A stretch of DNA of 64,000 nt from Mycolicibacterium elephantis DSM 44368 (GCF_004014805.1 NZ_ATDN01000034.1:62001-126000), one strand, 5' to 3'. Shown: positions 34,175-43,171, counted from the first letter of the stretch. Program-made: numbers and translations. The notes: generated by a model from the sequence alone, not told the origin.

Positions 34175-35094
34175 CCGAGTCGAAGCGTGCGGCCCCCGTC
34201 GTGCTGGAGGGATCGGGTATCGAGCCGCCGGTCGACCCTCGGGTGCGTCGGGCGTTCTGGTGGCTGGAGCGCGTCGCGCCCGGCATCGGGTCGCGATGGG
34301 CGGTCGAACTGTGGTGCACCCCGCCGGTTCTGGAGTCCAGCCTGCGCATGCCGCCTGGCGTCGCGCCCGGCGAGCCGCTGGACGCGCGCTGGAACGGCCA
34401 CCGCATCGTGGGCGAATCGTGGGGCGAGGGACCGCCGGTCTATCTCGTGCACGGCTGGGGCGGGCGGCGCCCACATCTGGGCATGTTCATCAAACCGCTC
34501 GTCGAATCCGGCCACCGGGTGATCGCGTTCGACCTGCCCAGCCACAACGAGTCCGAAGCGGGGGCGCTCAAGCCCGGTCGCACCACGCTCATCGAGTGTG
34601 CGGAAGCGGTCCGGGCGATCATCGGGGAGTTCGGGCCGGCGCGTGCGGTCATCGCGCACTCCCTGGGCGCCAACGCCACCACGTTCGCGGTCGCGAACGG
34701 CGCGAAGGTCGGGCGTCTGGCGTACCTCGCGCCGATGGGCGAATTCCCGCTCTATCTGGACCTTTTCGCCGTACGGCACGGCTTCGGGCCGCGCATCCGC
34801 GCGGGTCTGCATCGGCGTCTGGAGCACCGCATCGAGATGCCGCTGCATGAGACCAACATGACCGTCGTCGGCGCCCGCACCGGGTATCCGCCCTTGTTGC
34901 TCATCCATGACCCGGACGACCCGGACACGCCCTACGAGACGAGCGAACGGGTCGTCGCGTCATGGCCGGGTGCGAGGCTGGTGACCACCAAAGGCCTGGG
35001 CCGGTTGGCGCACTACCGGATTCTGCGGCATCGCCCCGCGATTCGCGCGGTGGTCGACTTCATCGGGCCAGCGGATCAGCCGCTGTCAGGCTGA
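34171..35094 (+). CDS. Alpha/beta hydrolase at the end of the his operon
   Basis: A 307-residue alpha/beta hydrolase: oxyanion HG in YLVHGWGGRR (about residues 91-100), nucleophile in IAHSLGAN (S164), acid region LLLIHDPDDPDTP and histidine in GRLAHYRILR near the end. The substrate is unknown. The GTG start overlaps the hisI stop, so it should be made with the his enzymes. From memory M. tuberculosis has the cation antiporter chaA at this place, so this is a local difference. It overlaps the convergent bcp gene by 9 bases. Confidence 0.87.
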   Translation: MTESKRAAPVVLEGSGIEPPVDPRVRRAFWWLERVAPGIGSRWAVELWCTPPVLESSLRMPPGVAPGEPLDARWNGHRIVGESWGEGPPVYLVHGWGGRRPHLGMFIKPLVESGHRVIAFDLPSHNESEAGALKPGRTTLIECAEAVRAIIGEFGPARAVIAHSLGANATTFAVANGAKVGRLAYLAPMGEFPLYLDLFAVRHGFGPRIRAGLHRRLEHRIEMPLHETNMTVVGARTGYPPLLLIHDPDDPDTPYETSERVVASWPGARLVTTKGLGRLAHYRILRHRPAIRAVVDFIGPADQPLSG

Positions 35095-35550
35095 CTGGCG
35101 CTGCCTGAGCACCTCGAGGGCTTTGTCGGCGTGGCTGTCCATGCTGATCTCCGAGGCGATCACGGCGAGCACGGTGCGGTCGGTGTCGATGACGAACGTG
35201 GTCCGCTTGACGGGCATGAACTTTCCGAGCAGGCCGCGCTTCACGCCGAACTGGGTCGCCACCGCGCCGTCGGCGTCCGACAGCAGCGGATAGTCGAAGC
35301 CCTCCTTGTCGGCGAACTTGGCCTGCTTGTCGACGGGATCGGTGCTGATCCCGACCCGGCTGGCGCCGACCGCGGCGAACTCCGACGCCAGATCGCGGAA
35401 GTGGCATGCCTCCTTGGTGCAGCCGGGGGTCATCGCGGCGGGGTAGAAGAACAGCACGATCGGCCCGTCGGCGAGTAGTTCGGTGAGGCTGCGGACGGTG
35501 CCCGTCTGGTCCGGCAGCTGGAACTCGGCAACCTTGTCACCCTGTTTCAT
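35086..35550 (-). CDS. bcp: Thiol peroxidase of the Bcp (peroxiredoxin Q) family
   Basis: Thioredoxin-fold peroxidase reducing hydrogen peroxide and organic peroxides. The 154-residue protein has FFYPAAMTPGCTKEACHFRD, with the peroxidatic C44 and a resolving C49 five residues later, the atypical 2-Cys arrangement of PrxQ. It continues with LSDADGAVATQFGV. The start is ATG 35550 (MKQGDKVAEF); a GTG three codons upstream (35559) is possible. It corresponds to M. tuberculosis bcpB by position and sequence as I remember it. Confidence 0.94.
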   Translation of the reverse strand: MKQGDKVAEFQLPDQTGTVRSLTELLADGPIVLFFYPAAMTPGCTKEACHFRDLASEFAAVGASRVGISTDPVDKQAKFADKEGFDYPLLSDADGAVATQFGVKRGLLGKFMPVKRTTFVIDTDRTVLAVIASEISMDSHADKALEVLRQRQSA

Positions 35551-35590
35551 GCCCGTCACGCTACGCCTGACCCGCCGCTTTATCGCGAGG

Positions 35591-35637
35591 CCGACGCTTT
35601 GGCTGGTTTTCGGCCGTCGGATCGACCATAGCGTCGG
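35591..35637 (+). other. Alternative-pairing region upstream of trpE
   Basis: CCGACGC (35591-35597) can pair with CGTCGG at 35615-35620 (6 bp) or with GCGTCGG at 35631-35637 (7 bp), two exclusive stems. TAGCGT (35629-35634) inside the second arm also fits a -10. The rest of the 236-base bcp-trpE gap shows GGGAG (35773-35777) before the trpE GTG and no evident Trp-rich leader peptide or terminator. Significance is uncertain. Confidence 0.25.
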
Positions 35638-35786
35638 AGTCGAGGACCGAAAAGGGTTGCACTCACCCTGCCGACGAGCACCGCGGCACCACCCCGAGGT
35701 TCACGGCGCAGTCACCTGTCGTGCTCGCCAGCCCGCTGACCCCGGCGTCGTCCTCGCCGCTGGGCAGCATCTGGGAGAATTGAGCC

Positions 35787-37313
35787 GTGCAAATCACCGC
35801 CAGCCTCTCCGTGACCACGTCGCGCGAGGACTTCCGGGCGCTGGCCGGCGAGCACCGGGTGGTGCCGGTGACGCGCAAGGTGCTCGCCGACAGCGAGACG
35901 CCGCTGTCGGCCTACCGCAAGCTCGCCGCCAACCGCCCGGGAACGTTCCTGCTCGAATCGGCCGAAAACGGCCGGTCGTGGTCGCGCTGGTCGTTCATCG
36001 GTGCGGGTGCGCCGTCGGCGTTGACGGTGCGCGACGGGGAGGCGGTCTGGCTGGGCACGACGCCCAAGGACGCCCCCAGCGGGGGTGATCCGCTGGCCGC
36101 GCTGGCGGCGACGCTGAAGCTCCTCGAGACCGAGCCGCTGCCCGGCCTGCCGCCCCTGTCGAGCGGCCTGGTCGGCTTCTTCGCCTACGACATGGTGCGC
36201 CGCCTCGAGAAGCTGCCCTCGCTCGCCGTCGACGACCTCGGCCTGCCCGACATGCTGCTGCTACTGGCCACCGACATCGCTGCTGTCGACCACCACGAAG
36301 GCACCATCACGCTGATCGCCAACGCGGTGAACTGGAACGGCACCGACGAACGCGTCGACTGGGCCTACGACGACGCGGTCGAGCGCCTCGACGTGATGAC
36401 CGCCGCCCTGTCGACGCACCTGCCGTCGACTGTGGCCACGTTCAGCAGACCCGAACCGCTGTACCGCTCGCAACGCACGCTCGAGGAGTACACCGCGATC
36501 GTCGACAAGCTGGTGGGCGACATCGAGGCCGGCGAGGCGTTCCAGGTGGTGCCCTCGCAGCGGTTCGAGATGGACACCGACGCCGACCCGCTCGACGTGT
36601 ACCGGATGCTGCGGGTGTCCAACCCGAGCCCCTACATGTACCTGCTCAACGTGCCCAACGCCGATGGCGGGCTCGACTTTTCGGTGGTGGGCTCCAGCCC
36701 GGAGGCGTTGGTGACGGTCAAGGACGGACGCGCCACCACCCACCCGATCGCGGGCACGCGCTGGCGCGGCGCCACCGAGGAGGAGGACCTGCTGCTCGAG
36801 AAGGAGCTGCTGGCCGACGACAAGGAGCGTGCCGAGCACCTCATGCTCGTCGATTTGGGCCGCAACGATCTGGGCCGGGTGTGCCGCCCGGGCACCGTGC
36901 GGGTCGAGGACTACAGCCACATCGAGCGTTACAGCCACGTCATGCATCTGGTGTCGACGGTGACCGGCCTGCTCGCCGACGGCAGGACCGCGCTGGACGC
37001 GGTGACGGCCTGCTTCCCGGCAGGCACGTTGTCGGGGGCGCCGAAGGTCCGCGCGATGGAACTCATCGAAGAGGTCGAAAAGACCCGACGCGGCCTCTAC
37101 GGCGGCGTGCTGGGCTATCTGGACTTCGCGGGCAACGCAGACTTCGCGATCGCCATCCGCACCGCGCTGATGCGCGACGGCGTTGCCTACGTTCAGGCGG
37201 GCGGGGGCGTCGTGGCCGATTCGAACGGGCCCTACGAGTACACCGAGGCCTCCAACAAGGCGCGTGCGGTGCTCAACGCCATCGCCGCCGCCGAAACGCT
37301 GACCGAACCATGA
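35787..37313 (+). CDS. trpE: Anthranilate synthase component I TrpE
   Basis: Chorismate-using enzyme that makes anthranilate with a glutaminase partner encoded elsewhere. The 508-residue protein has LLESAENGRSWSRWSFIG near the N-terminus (feedback Trp site region), AFQVVPSQRFEM, SPEALVTV, HPIAGTRWRG, DLGRNDLGRVC and FPAGTLSGAPKVRAMELIEE of the chorismate-binding domain. GTG 35787 has GGGAG at 9-base spacing. An in-frame GTG at 35811 is less likely. The stop overlaps the following membrane-protein gene (ATGA). Confidence 0.96.
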   Translation: MQITASLSVTTSREDFRALAGEHRVVPVTRKVLADSETPLSAYRKLAANRPGTFLLESAENGRSWSRWSFIGAGAPSALTVRDGEAVWLGTTPKDAPSGGDPLAALAATLKLLETEPLPGLPPLSSGLVGFFAYDMVRRLEKLPSLAVDDLGLPDMLLLLATDIAAVDHHEGTITLIANAVNWNGTDERVDWAYDDAVERLDVMTAALSTHLPSTVATFSRPEPLYRSQRTLEEYTAIVDKLVGDIEAGEAFQVVPSQRFEMDTDADPLDVYRMLRVSNPSPYMYLLNVPNADGGLDFSVVGSSPEALVTVKDGRATTHPIAGTRWRGATEEEDLLLEKELLADDKERAEHLMLVDLGRNDLGRVCRPGTVRVEDYSHIERYSHVMHLVSTVTGLLADGRTALDAVTACFPAGTLSGAPKVRAMELIEEVEKTRRGLYGGVLGYLDFAGNADFAIAIRTALMRDGVAYVQAGGGVVADSNGPYEYTEASNKARAVLNAIAAAETLTEP

Positions 37314-37903
37314 TCAGGATCGCCCAGGTGGCCCTCGTGCTGGCTGCCGCCGCGCTGTGGGGCGCGTCGCGCATCACGTGGGTCGAGGTGACCTCGTTCG
37401 ACGGGCTGGGCCAGCCCAAGACCGTGGCGTTGTCCGGCGCCCAGTGGTCGACGGCGATCGTGCCGCTGGCCGTGCTGCTGGTGGCCGCTGCCGTGGCCGC
37501 GCTGGCGGTGCGGGGCTGGCCGCTGCGGCTGTTGGCGCTGCTGGTCGCGGCCGCCAGCGCCGGAATGGCCTACCTGGCGATCAGCTTGTGGACGGTCCGC
37601 GACGTGGCCGTGCGTGCGTCGCACCTCGCCGAGGCGCCGGTCGCTGACCTGGTGGGCCGCCAGCGGCACTACGGGGGCGCGGTGCTCACGGTGGTGGCCG
37701 CGGTGGTCGCGCTCGTCGGCGCGGTGCTGCTCATGCGGGCGGCGACGACGGAGCGCTCCGGCGCCAAGCGCTATGCCCGCCGGGCCGCGACGCCGGCCGA
37801 GGAGGGCGGCACCGCGATGTCCGAACGCATGATGTGGGACGCCCTCGACGAGGGCGCGGATCCCACCCGCGACCCCACCGATCCGGACAGCAAGGGCCGG
37901 TGA
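37310..37903 (+). CDS. Trp-operon-associated membrane protein (TIGR02234/Trp_oprn_chp family)
   Basis: A 197-residue protein with four hydrophobic segments (about residues 5-20, 44-64, 68-86 and 118-140) and a long acidic cytoplasmic tail. An extracytoplasmic loop after the first helix begins with ITWVEV. The family is found almost only between trpE and trpC in actinobacteria; its function is unknown, and a role in tryptophan transport or regulation has not been shown. The ATG at 37310 overlaps the trpE stop. Confidence 0.88.
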   Translation: MIRIAQVALVLAAAALWGASRITWVEVTSFDGLGQPKTVALSGAQWSTAIVPLAVLLVAAAVAALAVRGWPLRLLALLVAAASAGMAYLAISLWTVRDVAVRASHLAEAPVADLVGRQRHYGGAVLTVVAAVVALVGAVLLMRAATTERSGAKRYARRAATPAEEGGTAMSERMMWDALDEGADPTRDPTDPDSKGR

Positions 37904-37975
37904 TTGGCGGCGACGTGCGGCCGGTACCCTTCGATGCAAGGTCATTCGGCGCTACCGGGGAAGGGATTCGGACGG

Positions 37976-38794
37976 ATGGGTTCGGCAACCGTACTCGACT
38001 CGATCATCGAGGGAGTCCGCGCCGACGTCGCCGCCCGTGAAGCCGTCCTCCCGCTGGCCGAGGTCAAGGACCGGGCCAAGGATGCGCCGCCGCCGTTGGA
38101 CGTGATGGCCGCGCTGCGCGCACCCGGTATCGGGGTGATCGCCGAAGTCAAACGCGCCAGCCCGTCGCGCGGTGAGTTGGCCCCGATCGGCGATCCGGCC
38201 GAGCTGGCCCGTGCCTATCAGGACGGCGGCGCTCGGATCGTCAGCGTGCTGACCGAACAGCGCCGGTTCAACGGTTCGCTCGACGATCTGGACGCCGTCC
38301 GCGCCGCTGTGTCAATTCCGGTGCTGCGCAAGGATTTCATCATCCGGCCATATCAGATCCACGAGGCCCGCGCGCACGGTGCGGACATGTTGCTGCTGAT
38401 CGTCGCGGCGCTTGAGCAGCCGGTGCTGGAATCGCTGCTGGAGCGCACCGAGTCGTTGGGGATGACCGCGCTGGTCGAGGTGCACACCGAGGAGGAAGCC
38501 GATCGCGCGCTTTCGGCCGGTGCCACCGTGATCGGCGTCAACGCCCGAGATCTCAAGACGCTGAACGTCGATCGGGACTGCTTCGGGCGGATCGCGCCGG
38601 GGCTGCCGACCGACGTCATCCGCATCGCGGAGTCCGGGGTGCGCGGCCCCGCGGACCTGCTCGCCTACGCCGGTGCCGGCGCCGACGCAGTGCTGGTCGG
38701 CGAGGGCTTGGTCACCAGCGGCGATCCTCGCACCGCCGTTGCCGATTTGGTCACCGCCGGCGCGCATCCGTCGTGCCCTAAACCCTCGCGCTGA
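37976..38794 (+). CDS. trpC: Indole-3-glycerol phosphate synthase TrpC
   Basis: (beta-alpha)8 enzyme closing the indole ring of CdRP. The 272-residue protein has VIAEVKRASPSRG (catalytic Lys), LRKDFI, ALVEVHTEEEADRAL, VIGVNARDLKT and AESGVR. The ATG at 37976 is chosen by family length (272 in M. tuberculosis); the frame is open 24 codons further upstream. A 72-base gap separates it from the membrane gene and contains TACCCT (37925-37930), so a secondary internal promoter is possible. Confidence 0.96.
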   Translation: MGSATVLDSIIEGVRADVAAREAVLPLAEVKDRAKDAPPPLDVMAALRAPGIGVIAEVKRASPSRGELAPIGDPAELARAYQDGGARIVSVLTEQRRFNGSLDDLDAVRAAVSIPVLRKDFIIRPYQIHEARAHGADMLLLIVAALEQPVLESLLERTESLGMTALVEVHTEEEADRALSAGATVIGVNARDLKTLNVDRDCFGRIAPGLPTDVIRIAESGVRGPADLLAYAGAGADAVLVGEGLVTSGDPRTAVADLVTAGAHPSCPKPSR

Positions 38795-38797
38795 CAC

Positions 38798-40057
38798 GTG
38801 GCCGACCAGACCGGGCCGGAGCTGCCGAAGTCGAGCGCGGCGGTGGCCGAACCCACGGTCCACGACCCCGACGCGCGTGGGCACTTCGGTGTCTACGGCG
38901 GCCGGTTCGTGGCCGAGGCGCTGATGGCGGTCATCGAGGAGGTCACCGCCGCCTACGAGAAGGCCCGCGGCGACCAGACTTTCCTCGACGAGTTGGACCG
39001 GCTGCAGCGCCACTACAGTGGGCGGCCGTCACCGCTGTACGAAGCCGAACGGCTCTCCGAACACGCCGGCGGCGCGCGGCTGTTCCTCAAGCGAGAAGAC
39101 CTGAACCACACCGGATCTCACAAAATCAACAACGTGCTCGGCCAGGCGCTGCTCGCGCGGCAGATGGGTAAGACGCGGGTGATCGCCGAGACCGGGGCGG
39201 GCCAGCACGGGGTGGCCACCGCGACGGCGTGTGCGCTGCTGGGCCTGGAGTGCGTGATCTACATGGGTGCCGTCGACACGGCGCGTCAGGCGCTGAACGT
39301 CGCGCGGATGCGACTGCTGGGTGCGCAGGTGGTGTCGGTCGAAGCCGGTTCCAAGACGCTCAAAGACGCCATCAACGAAGCATTCCGCGACTGGGTCACC
39401 AACGCCGACAACACCTACTACTGCTTCGGCACGGCCGCCGGTCCGCACCCGTTTCCGATGATGGTGCGTGACTTTCAGCGGGTGATCGGGCTGGAAGCGC
39501 GCGCCCAGATCCTCGACCAGGCCGGCCGCCTGCCTGACGCGGTGACGGCCTGTGTCGGCGGCGGATCCAACGCGATCGGGATCTTCCACGCGTTCATCGA
39601 CGACCCGAACGTCCGGCTGGTGGGCTACGAAGCCGCCGGGGACGGCGTCGAAACCGGCCGCCACGCGGCGACTTTCACTGGCGGATCGCCGGGCGCATTC
39701 CAGGGCTCGTACTCGTACCTGCTGCAGGACGAGGACGGCCAGACCATCGAATCGCATTCGATTTCTGCGGGTCTGGACTATCCGGGCGTCGGTCCGGAAC
39801 ACGCCTTCCTGAGGGACAGCGGCCGTGCGGAGTATCTGCCGATCACCGACAGCGAGGCGATGGACGCGTTCCGCCTGCTGTGTCGCGCCGAGGGGATCAT
39901 CCCGGCCATCGAGTCGGCGCACGCGGTTGCCGGGGCTTTGCAACTGGGCCGCGAAATCGGCCGTGGCGGCATCGTTCTGGTGAACCTCTCGGGCCGAGGA
40001 GACAAGGATGTCGAGACCGCGGCGAAGTGGTTCGGGCTGCTGGACGGTGCATCGTGA
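38798..40057 (+). CDS. trpB: Tryptophan synthase beta subunit TrpB
   Basis: PLP enzyme joining indole and serine to tryptophan. The 419-residue protein has GHFGVYGGRFV, RPSPLYEAERL, the PLP lysine in NHTGSHKINN (K109), ETGAGQHGVATA, the phosphate-binding CVGGGSNAIG and LSGRGDKDV at the end. The GTG start is 3 bases after the trpC stop, and its TGA overlaps the trpA GTG. Confidence 0.97.
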   Translation: MADQTGPELPKSSAAVAEPTVHDPDARGHFGVYGGRFVAEALMAVIEEVTAAYEKARGDQTFLDELDRLQRHYSGRPSPLYEAERLSEHAGGARLFLKREDLNHTGSHKINNVLGQALLARQMGKTRVIAETGAGQHGVATATACALLGLECVIYMGAVDTARQALNVARMRLLGAQVVSVEAGSKTLKDAINEAFRDWVTNADNTYYCFGTAAGPHPFPMMVRDFQRVIGLEARAQILDQAGRLPDAVTACVGGGSNAIGIFHAFIDDPNVRLVGYEAAGDGVETGRHAATFTGGSPGAFQGSYSYLLQDEDGQTIESHSISAGLDYPGVGPEHAFLRDSGRAEYLPITDSEAMDAFRLLCRAEGIIPAIESAHAVAGALQLGREIGRGGIVLVNLSGRGDKDVETAAKWFGLLDGAS

Positions 40058-40842
40058 GTCGACTCGGGCCGTTGTTCGACGCGTGCCGGGCCGAGGAGCG
40101 TTCGGCGCTGATCGGCTATCTGCCCACGGGTTATCCCGATGTGCCGACGTCGATCTCGGCGATGACGACGCTGATCAAGTCGGGCTGCGACCTTGTCGAG
40201 GTCGGTATCCCGTATTCGGATCCCGGGATGGACGGCCCGACGATCGCGGCGGCGACGAACGCGGCGCTGCGCGGCGGGGTGCGGGTGCGTGACACGTTGA
40301 CCGCGGTCGAGGCGATCAGCAACGCCGGCGGGCGGGCCGTGGTGATGACCTATTGGAATCTGGTGTTGCGCCGAGGCGTTGACGCGTTCGCACGCGACCT
40401 GGCGTCGGCGGGCGGGCTCGGCATCATCACCCCGGATCTGATTCCGGATGAGGCGGACGAATGGTTCGCCGCGTCGGACGCCCACAACCTCGACCGGATC
40501 TTCCTGGTGGCGCCGTCATCCACGCCGGAGCGGCTGGCGGCCACGGTGCAGGCGTCGCGCGGATTCGTCTACGCCGCGTCGACCATGGGCGTGACCGGGG
40601 CGCGCGACGCCGTGTCGGCGGCCGCCCCCGAGCTGGTCCGCCGCGTGAAGGCGATCTCGGACATTCCCGTCGGAGTCGGGCTGGGTGTGCGCTCGCGCGA
40701 GCAGGCAGCGGAGATCGCGGCTTACGCTGACGGGGTGATCGTGGGCTCGGCGTTGGTGTCGGCGCTGGAGGACAGCGTCGAAGCGGTCGGCAAGCTGACC
40801 GCGGAACTGGCCGAAGGTGTTCGGCAGAGGGTCACCGCGTGA
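40054..40842 (+). CDS. trpA: Tryptophan synthase alpha subunit TrpA
   Basis: (beta-alpha)8 subunit splitting indole glycerol phosphate to indole, channelled to TrpB. The 262-residue protein has the catalytic Glu in CDLVEVGIPYSDPGMDGP, MTYWNLVLRRG, GIITPDLIPDEA and VGLGVRSREQAAEI. GTG 40054 overlaps the trpB stop, and its own stop overlaps lgt (GTGA), so lgt is the last gene of this coupled series. Confidence 0.97.
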   Translation: MSRLGPLFDACRAEERSALIGYLPTGYPDVPTSISAMTTLIKSGCDLVEVGIPYSDPGMDGPTIAAATNAALRGGVRVRDTLTAVEAISNAGGRAVVMTYWNLVLRRGVDAFARDLASAGGLGIITPDLIPDEADEWFAASDAHNLDRIFLVAPSSTPERLAATVQASRGFVYAASTMGVTGARDAVSAAAPELVRRVKAISDIPVGVGLGVRSREQAAEIAAYADGVIVGSALVSALEDSVEAVGKLTAELAEGVRQRVTA

Positions 40843-43136
40843 CGACGACCGTCCTGGCCGCCATTCCCAGCCCGTCGCAGGGGGTGTGGCAGCTCGGCCC
40901 GGTGCCGCTCCGCGCGTACGCGTTGTTCATCATCCTCGGCATCGTGGCGGCGCTGATGATCGGCGACCGGCGGTGGGAAGCCAGGGGTGGCGAGCGCGGC
41001 GTCATCTACGACATCGCACTGTGGGCGGTGCCGTTCGGGCTCATCGGCGGCCGGCTCTACCACGTGATGACCGACTGGTGGCGCTATTTCGGCGAAGGCG
41101 GCGCAGGCCTCGCCGGGGTGGTCCGGATCTGGGACGGTGGGCTCGGCATCTGGGGCGCGGTGGCGCTCGGGGGCGTTGGGGCGTGGATCGGATGCCGTCG
41201 TCGCGGCATCCCGCTGCCGGCTTTCGGGGATGCCATCGCGCCGGGAATCATTCTGGCCCAGGGCATCGGCAGGATCGGCAACTACTTCAACCAGGAGCTG
41301 TACGGCAGGGACACGACGCTGCCGTGGGGTCTGAAGATCTACGAACGCAGGACCCCCGACGGGCTCGTCGACAACCTCAACGGGGTGTCGACGGGCGAAG
41401 TGCTGCAGATCGTCCATCCCACGTTCTTGTACGAATTGCTGTGGAACCTGCTGGTTTTCGCGGCGCTGATCTATCTGGACCGGCGCTTCAAGCTCGGCCA
41501 CGGCCGGTTGTTCGCGATGTATGTCGCGGGCTACTGCGTCGGCAGGTTCTGGATCGAACTGCTGCGGGTCGATGACGCGACGCTCATCGACGGTGTGCGG
41601 ATCAACTCGTTCACATCGACGTTCGTCTTCATCGGCGCGGTGGTCTACATCATGGTCGCGCCGAAGGGACGCGAAGATCCGGCCACGCTCAAGGGCAAGC
41701 AGGCGGCGGTGTCCGGTGAGGATCTGACGGAGGAGCTTGCCGCGGTCGGCGCGACGGCGGGTGTGGTGGCCGCGGCGAAGGTCGCCGCCGAGGAGGACGC
41801 CGACGAGTCCAAATCGGAGGCGGAGATCGAAGCGGAGGCCCTTACCGTCGACGTCCTCACAGCGCCGTCGGACGACATCGTCGAGGCCGAGGAGTTCGCC
41901 GAAGCGGGTGAGGAAGCCGAGATCGCCGCCGAGGCAGAGAAGCTCGGCGCGGACGTGGCGGGGGTGCCGGCCGACGATCTCGCCGAAGCTGAGGAGTTCG
42001 CGGCAGACGGCGAACCGACGGCACCCGCAGAGTCCGAAGGCGTATCCGAGGCCGCAGAGGAAGCCGAAGCACTCGCCGACGATGTCGAAGAAGCACCCGC
42101 GGAAGACATCGCCGAAGCGCAGGAGTTCGCAGAGGCCAAGGAAGGCGCAGGGCCCGAGGCCGGTGTCGGCGCGGTCGAGGGTGAGGAAGCCGAAGAGGCC
42201 CAGGCCGCAGCGCCTGAAGCGCATGAGGCGGCCGTGGAGGGTCTCGAAGAAGCCGAAGAGGTCGCCGCAGAGGTGCACGAGGACGCCGAGACCGAGGCCG
42301 CGGTAGACGAAGCCGACGAGCTCGGCGCGGAACTCGACGAAGCCGCCGACGCCATGGCCGAGGAAGCAGCCGAGACCGCAGGGGACCAGCCCGAGGCCGG
42401 GGTCGGTGCCGTGGAGGGCGAGGACGCCGAAGAGGTCGCCGCGGAGGTGCACGAGGACGCCGAGACCGAGGCCGCGGTAGACGAAGCCGACGAGCTCGGC
42501 GCGGAACTCGACGAAGCCGCCGACGCCATGGCCGAGGAAGCAGCCGAGACCGCAGGGGACCAGCCCGAGGCCGGGGTCGGTGCCGTGGAGGGCGAGGACG
42601 CCGAAGAGGTCGCCGCGGAGGTGCACGAGGACGCCGAGACCGAGGCCGCGGTAGACGAAGCCGACGAGCTCGGCGCGGAACTCGACGAAGCCGCGGACGC
42701 CATGGCCGAGGAAGCAGCCGAGACCGCAGGGGACCAGCCCGAGGCCGGCCTCGAAGAAGCCGAGGAAGTCGCCGCCGAGATCGACGACGACGACACCGAT
42801 GTCGCGGAATCCAAGGGGGAGCGGCCCGAGGCCGGTGTCGGTGCGGTGGAGGGCGAGGACGCCGAGGAGGCCGACGCCGCAGCGGCCGAAGCGCATGAGG
42901 CAGCCGTGGAGGGCCTCGAAGAAGCCGAGGAAGTCGCCGCCGAGATCGACGACGAGGACACCGAACAGGACGACGCCGACGACGCCGCTGAGTCCGAAGC
43001 TGGTGAAGACTTCGCCGTGGCCAGTGACACCGAGTCAGCAACGTCCGACGGCGAAGAGTCGACGCCCTCGCCGCCCAGCCAAGCCGAACCCGGTGGACGC
43101 CTACGCCGCTGGATGCGCCGCCGCCGCAACCGCTGA
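40839..43136 (+). CDS. lgt: Prolipoprotein diacylglyceryl transferase Lgt with a long acidic repeat tail
   Basis: Membrane enzyme that transfers a diacylglyceryl group to the lipobox cysteine of prolipoproteins. Residues 1 to about 275 form the seven-helix catalytic domain, with the Lgt signature around GRIGNYFNQELYGR (residues 144-157) and a final conserved FWIELLRVDDA. The protein then continues for nearly 500 residues of Ala/Glu/Asp-rich cytoplasmic sequence. This includes near-identical 58-residue repeats at about 479-536, 537-594 and a partial third to about 637. Mycobacterial Lgt proteins are known to have acidic extensions (M. tuberculosis about 468 residues in all), but 765 is unusually long. 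GTG start overlaps trpA. Confidence 0.95.
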   Translation: MTTTVLAAIPSPSQGVWQLGPVPLRAYALFIILGIVAALMIGDRRWEARGGERGVIYDIALWAVPFGLIGGRLYHVMTDWWRYFGEGGAGLAGVVRIWDGGLGIWGAVALGGVGAWIGCRRRGIPLPAFGDAIAPGIILAQGIGRIGNYFNQELYGRDTTLPWGLKIYERRTPDGLVDNLNGVSTGEVLQIVHPTFLYELLWNLLVFAALIYLDRRFKLGHGRLFAMYVAGYCVGRFWIELLRVDDATLIDGVRINSFTSTFVFIGAVVYIMVAPKGREDPATLKGKQAAVSGEDLTEELAAVGATAGVVAAAKVAAEEDADESKSEAEIEAEALTVDVLTAPSDDIVEAEEFAEAGEEAEIAAEAEKLGADVAGVPADDLAEAEEFAADGEPTAPAESEGVSEAAEEAEALADDVEEAPAEDIAEAQEFAEAKEGAGPEAGVGAVEGEEAEEAQAAAPEAHEAAVEGLEEAEEVAAEVHEDAETEAAVDEADELGAELDEAADAMAEEAAETAGDQPEAGVGAVEGEDAEEVAAEVHEDAETEAAVDEADELGAELDEAADAMAEEAAETAGDQPEAGVGAVEGEDAEEVAAEVHEDAETEAAVDEADELGAELDEAADAMAEEAAETAGDQPEAGLEEAEEVAAEIDDDDTDVAESKGERPEAGVGAVEGEDAEEADAAAAEAHEAAVEGLEEAEEVAAEIDDEDTEQDDADDAAESEAGEDFAVASDTESATSDGEESTPSPPSQAEPGGRLRRWMRRRRNR
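42273..42748 (+). repeat. Tandem 174-bp repeats in the lgt tail
   Basis: Units 42273-42446, 42447-42620 and a partial third 42621-42748, each starting GTGCACGAGGACGCCGAGAC. They are nearly identical at DNA level; the only difference noticed is one synonymous base in copy 3. The 174-bp unit is 58 codons, so the frame is kept. Older, diverged versions of parts of the unit lie on both sides (near 42156 and 42826), showing repeated rounds of duplication. Confidence 0.97.
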
Positions 43137-43144
43137 CCGGCTGG

Positions 43145-43171
43145 TTATCCACAACTGCGAATTCATCCACA
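43145..43171 (+). other. DnaA-box-like pair upstream of the DUF222-HNH gene
   Basis: TTATCCACA (43145-43153) is a perfect DnaA-box consensus, and TCATCCACA (43163-43171) differs by one base in the same orientation, 18 bases apart. They lie in the 199-base lgt-HNH gap, far from any recognised origin genes. They could titrate DnaA or belong to the mobile DUF222-HNH unit. Confidence 0.4.
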
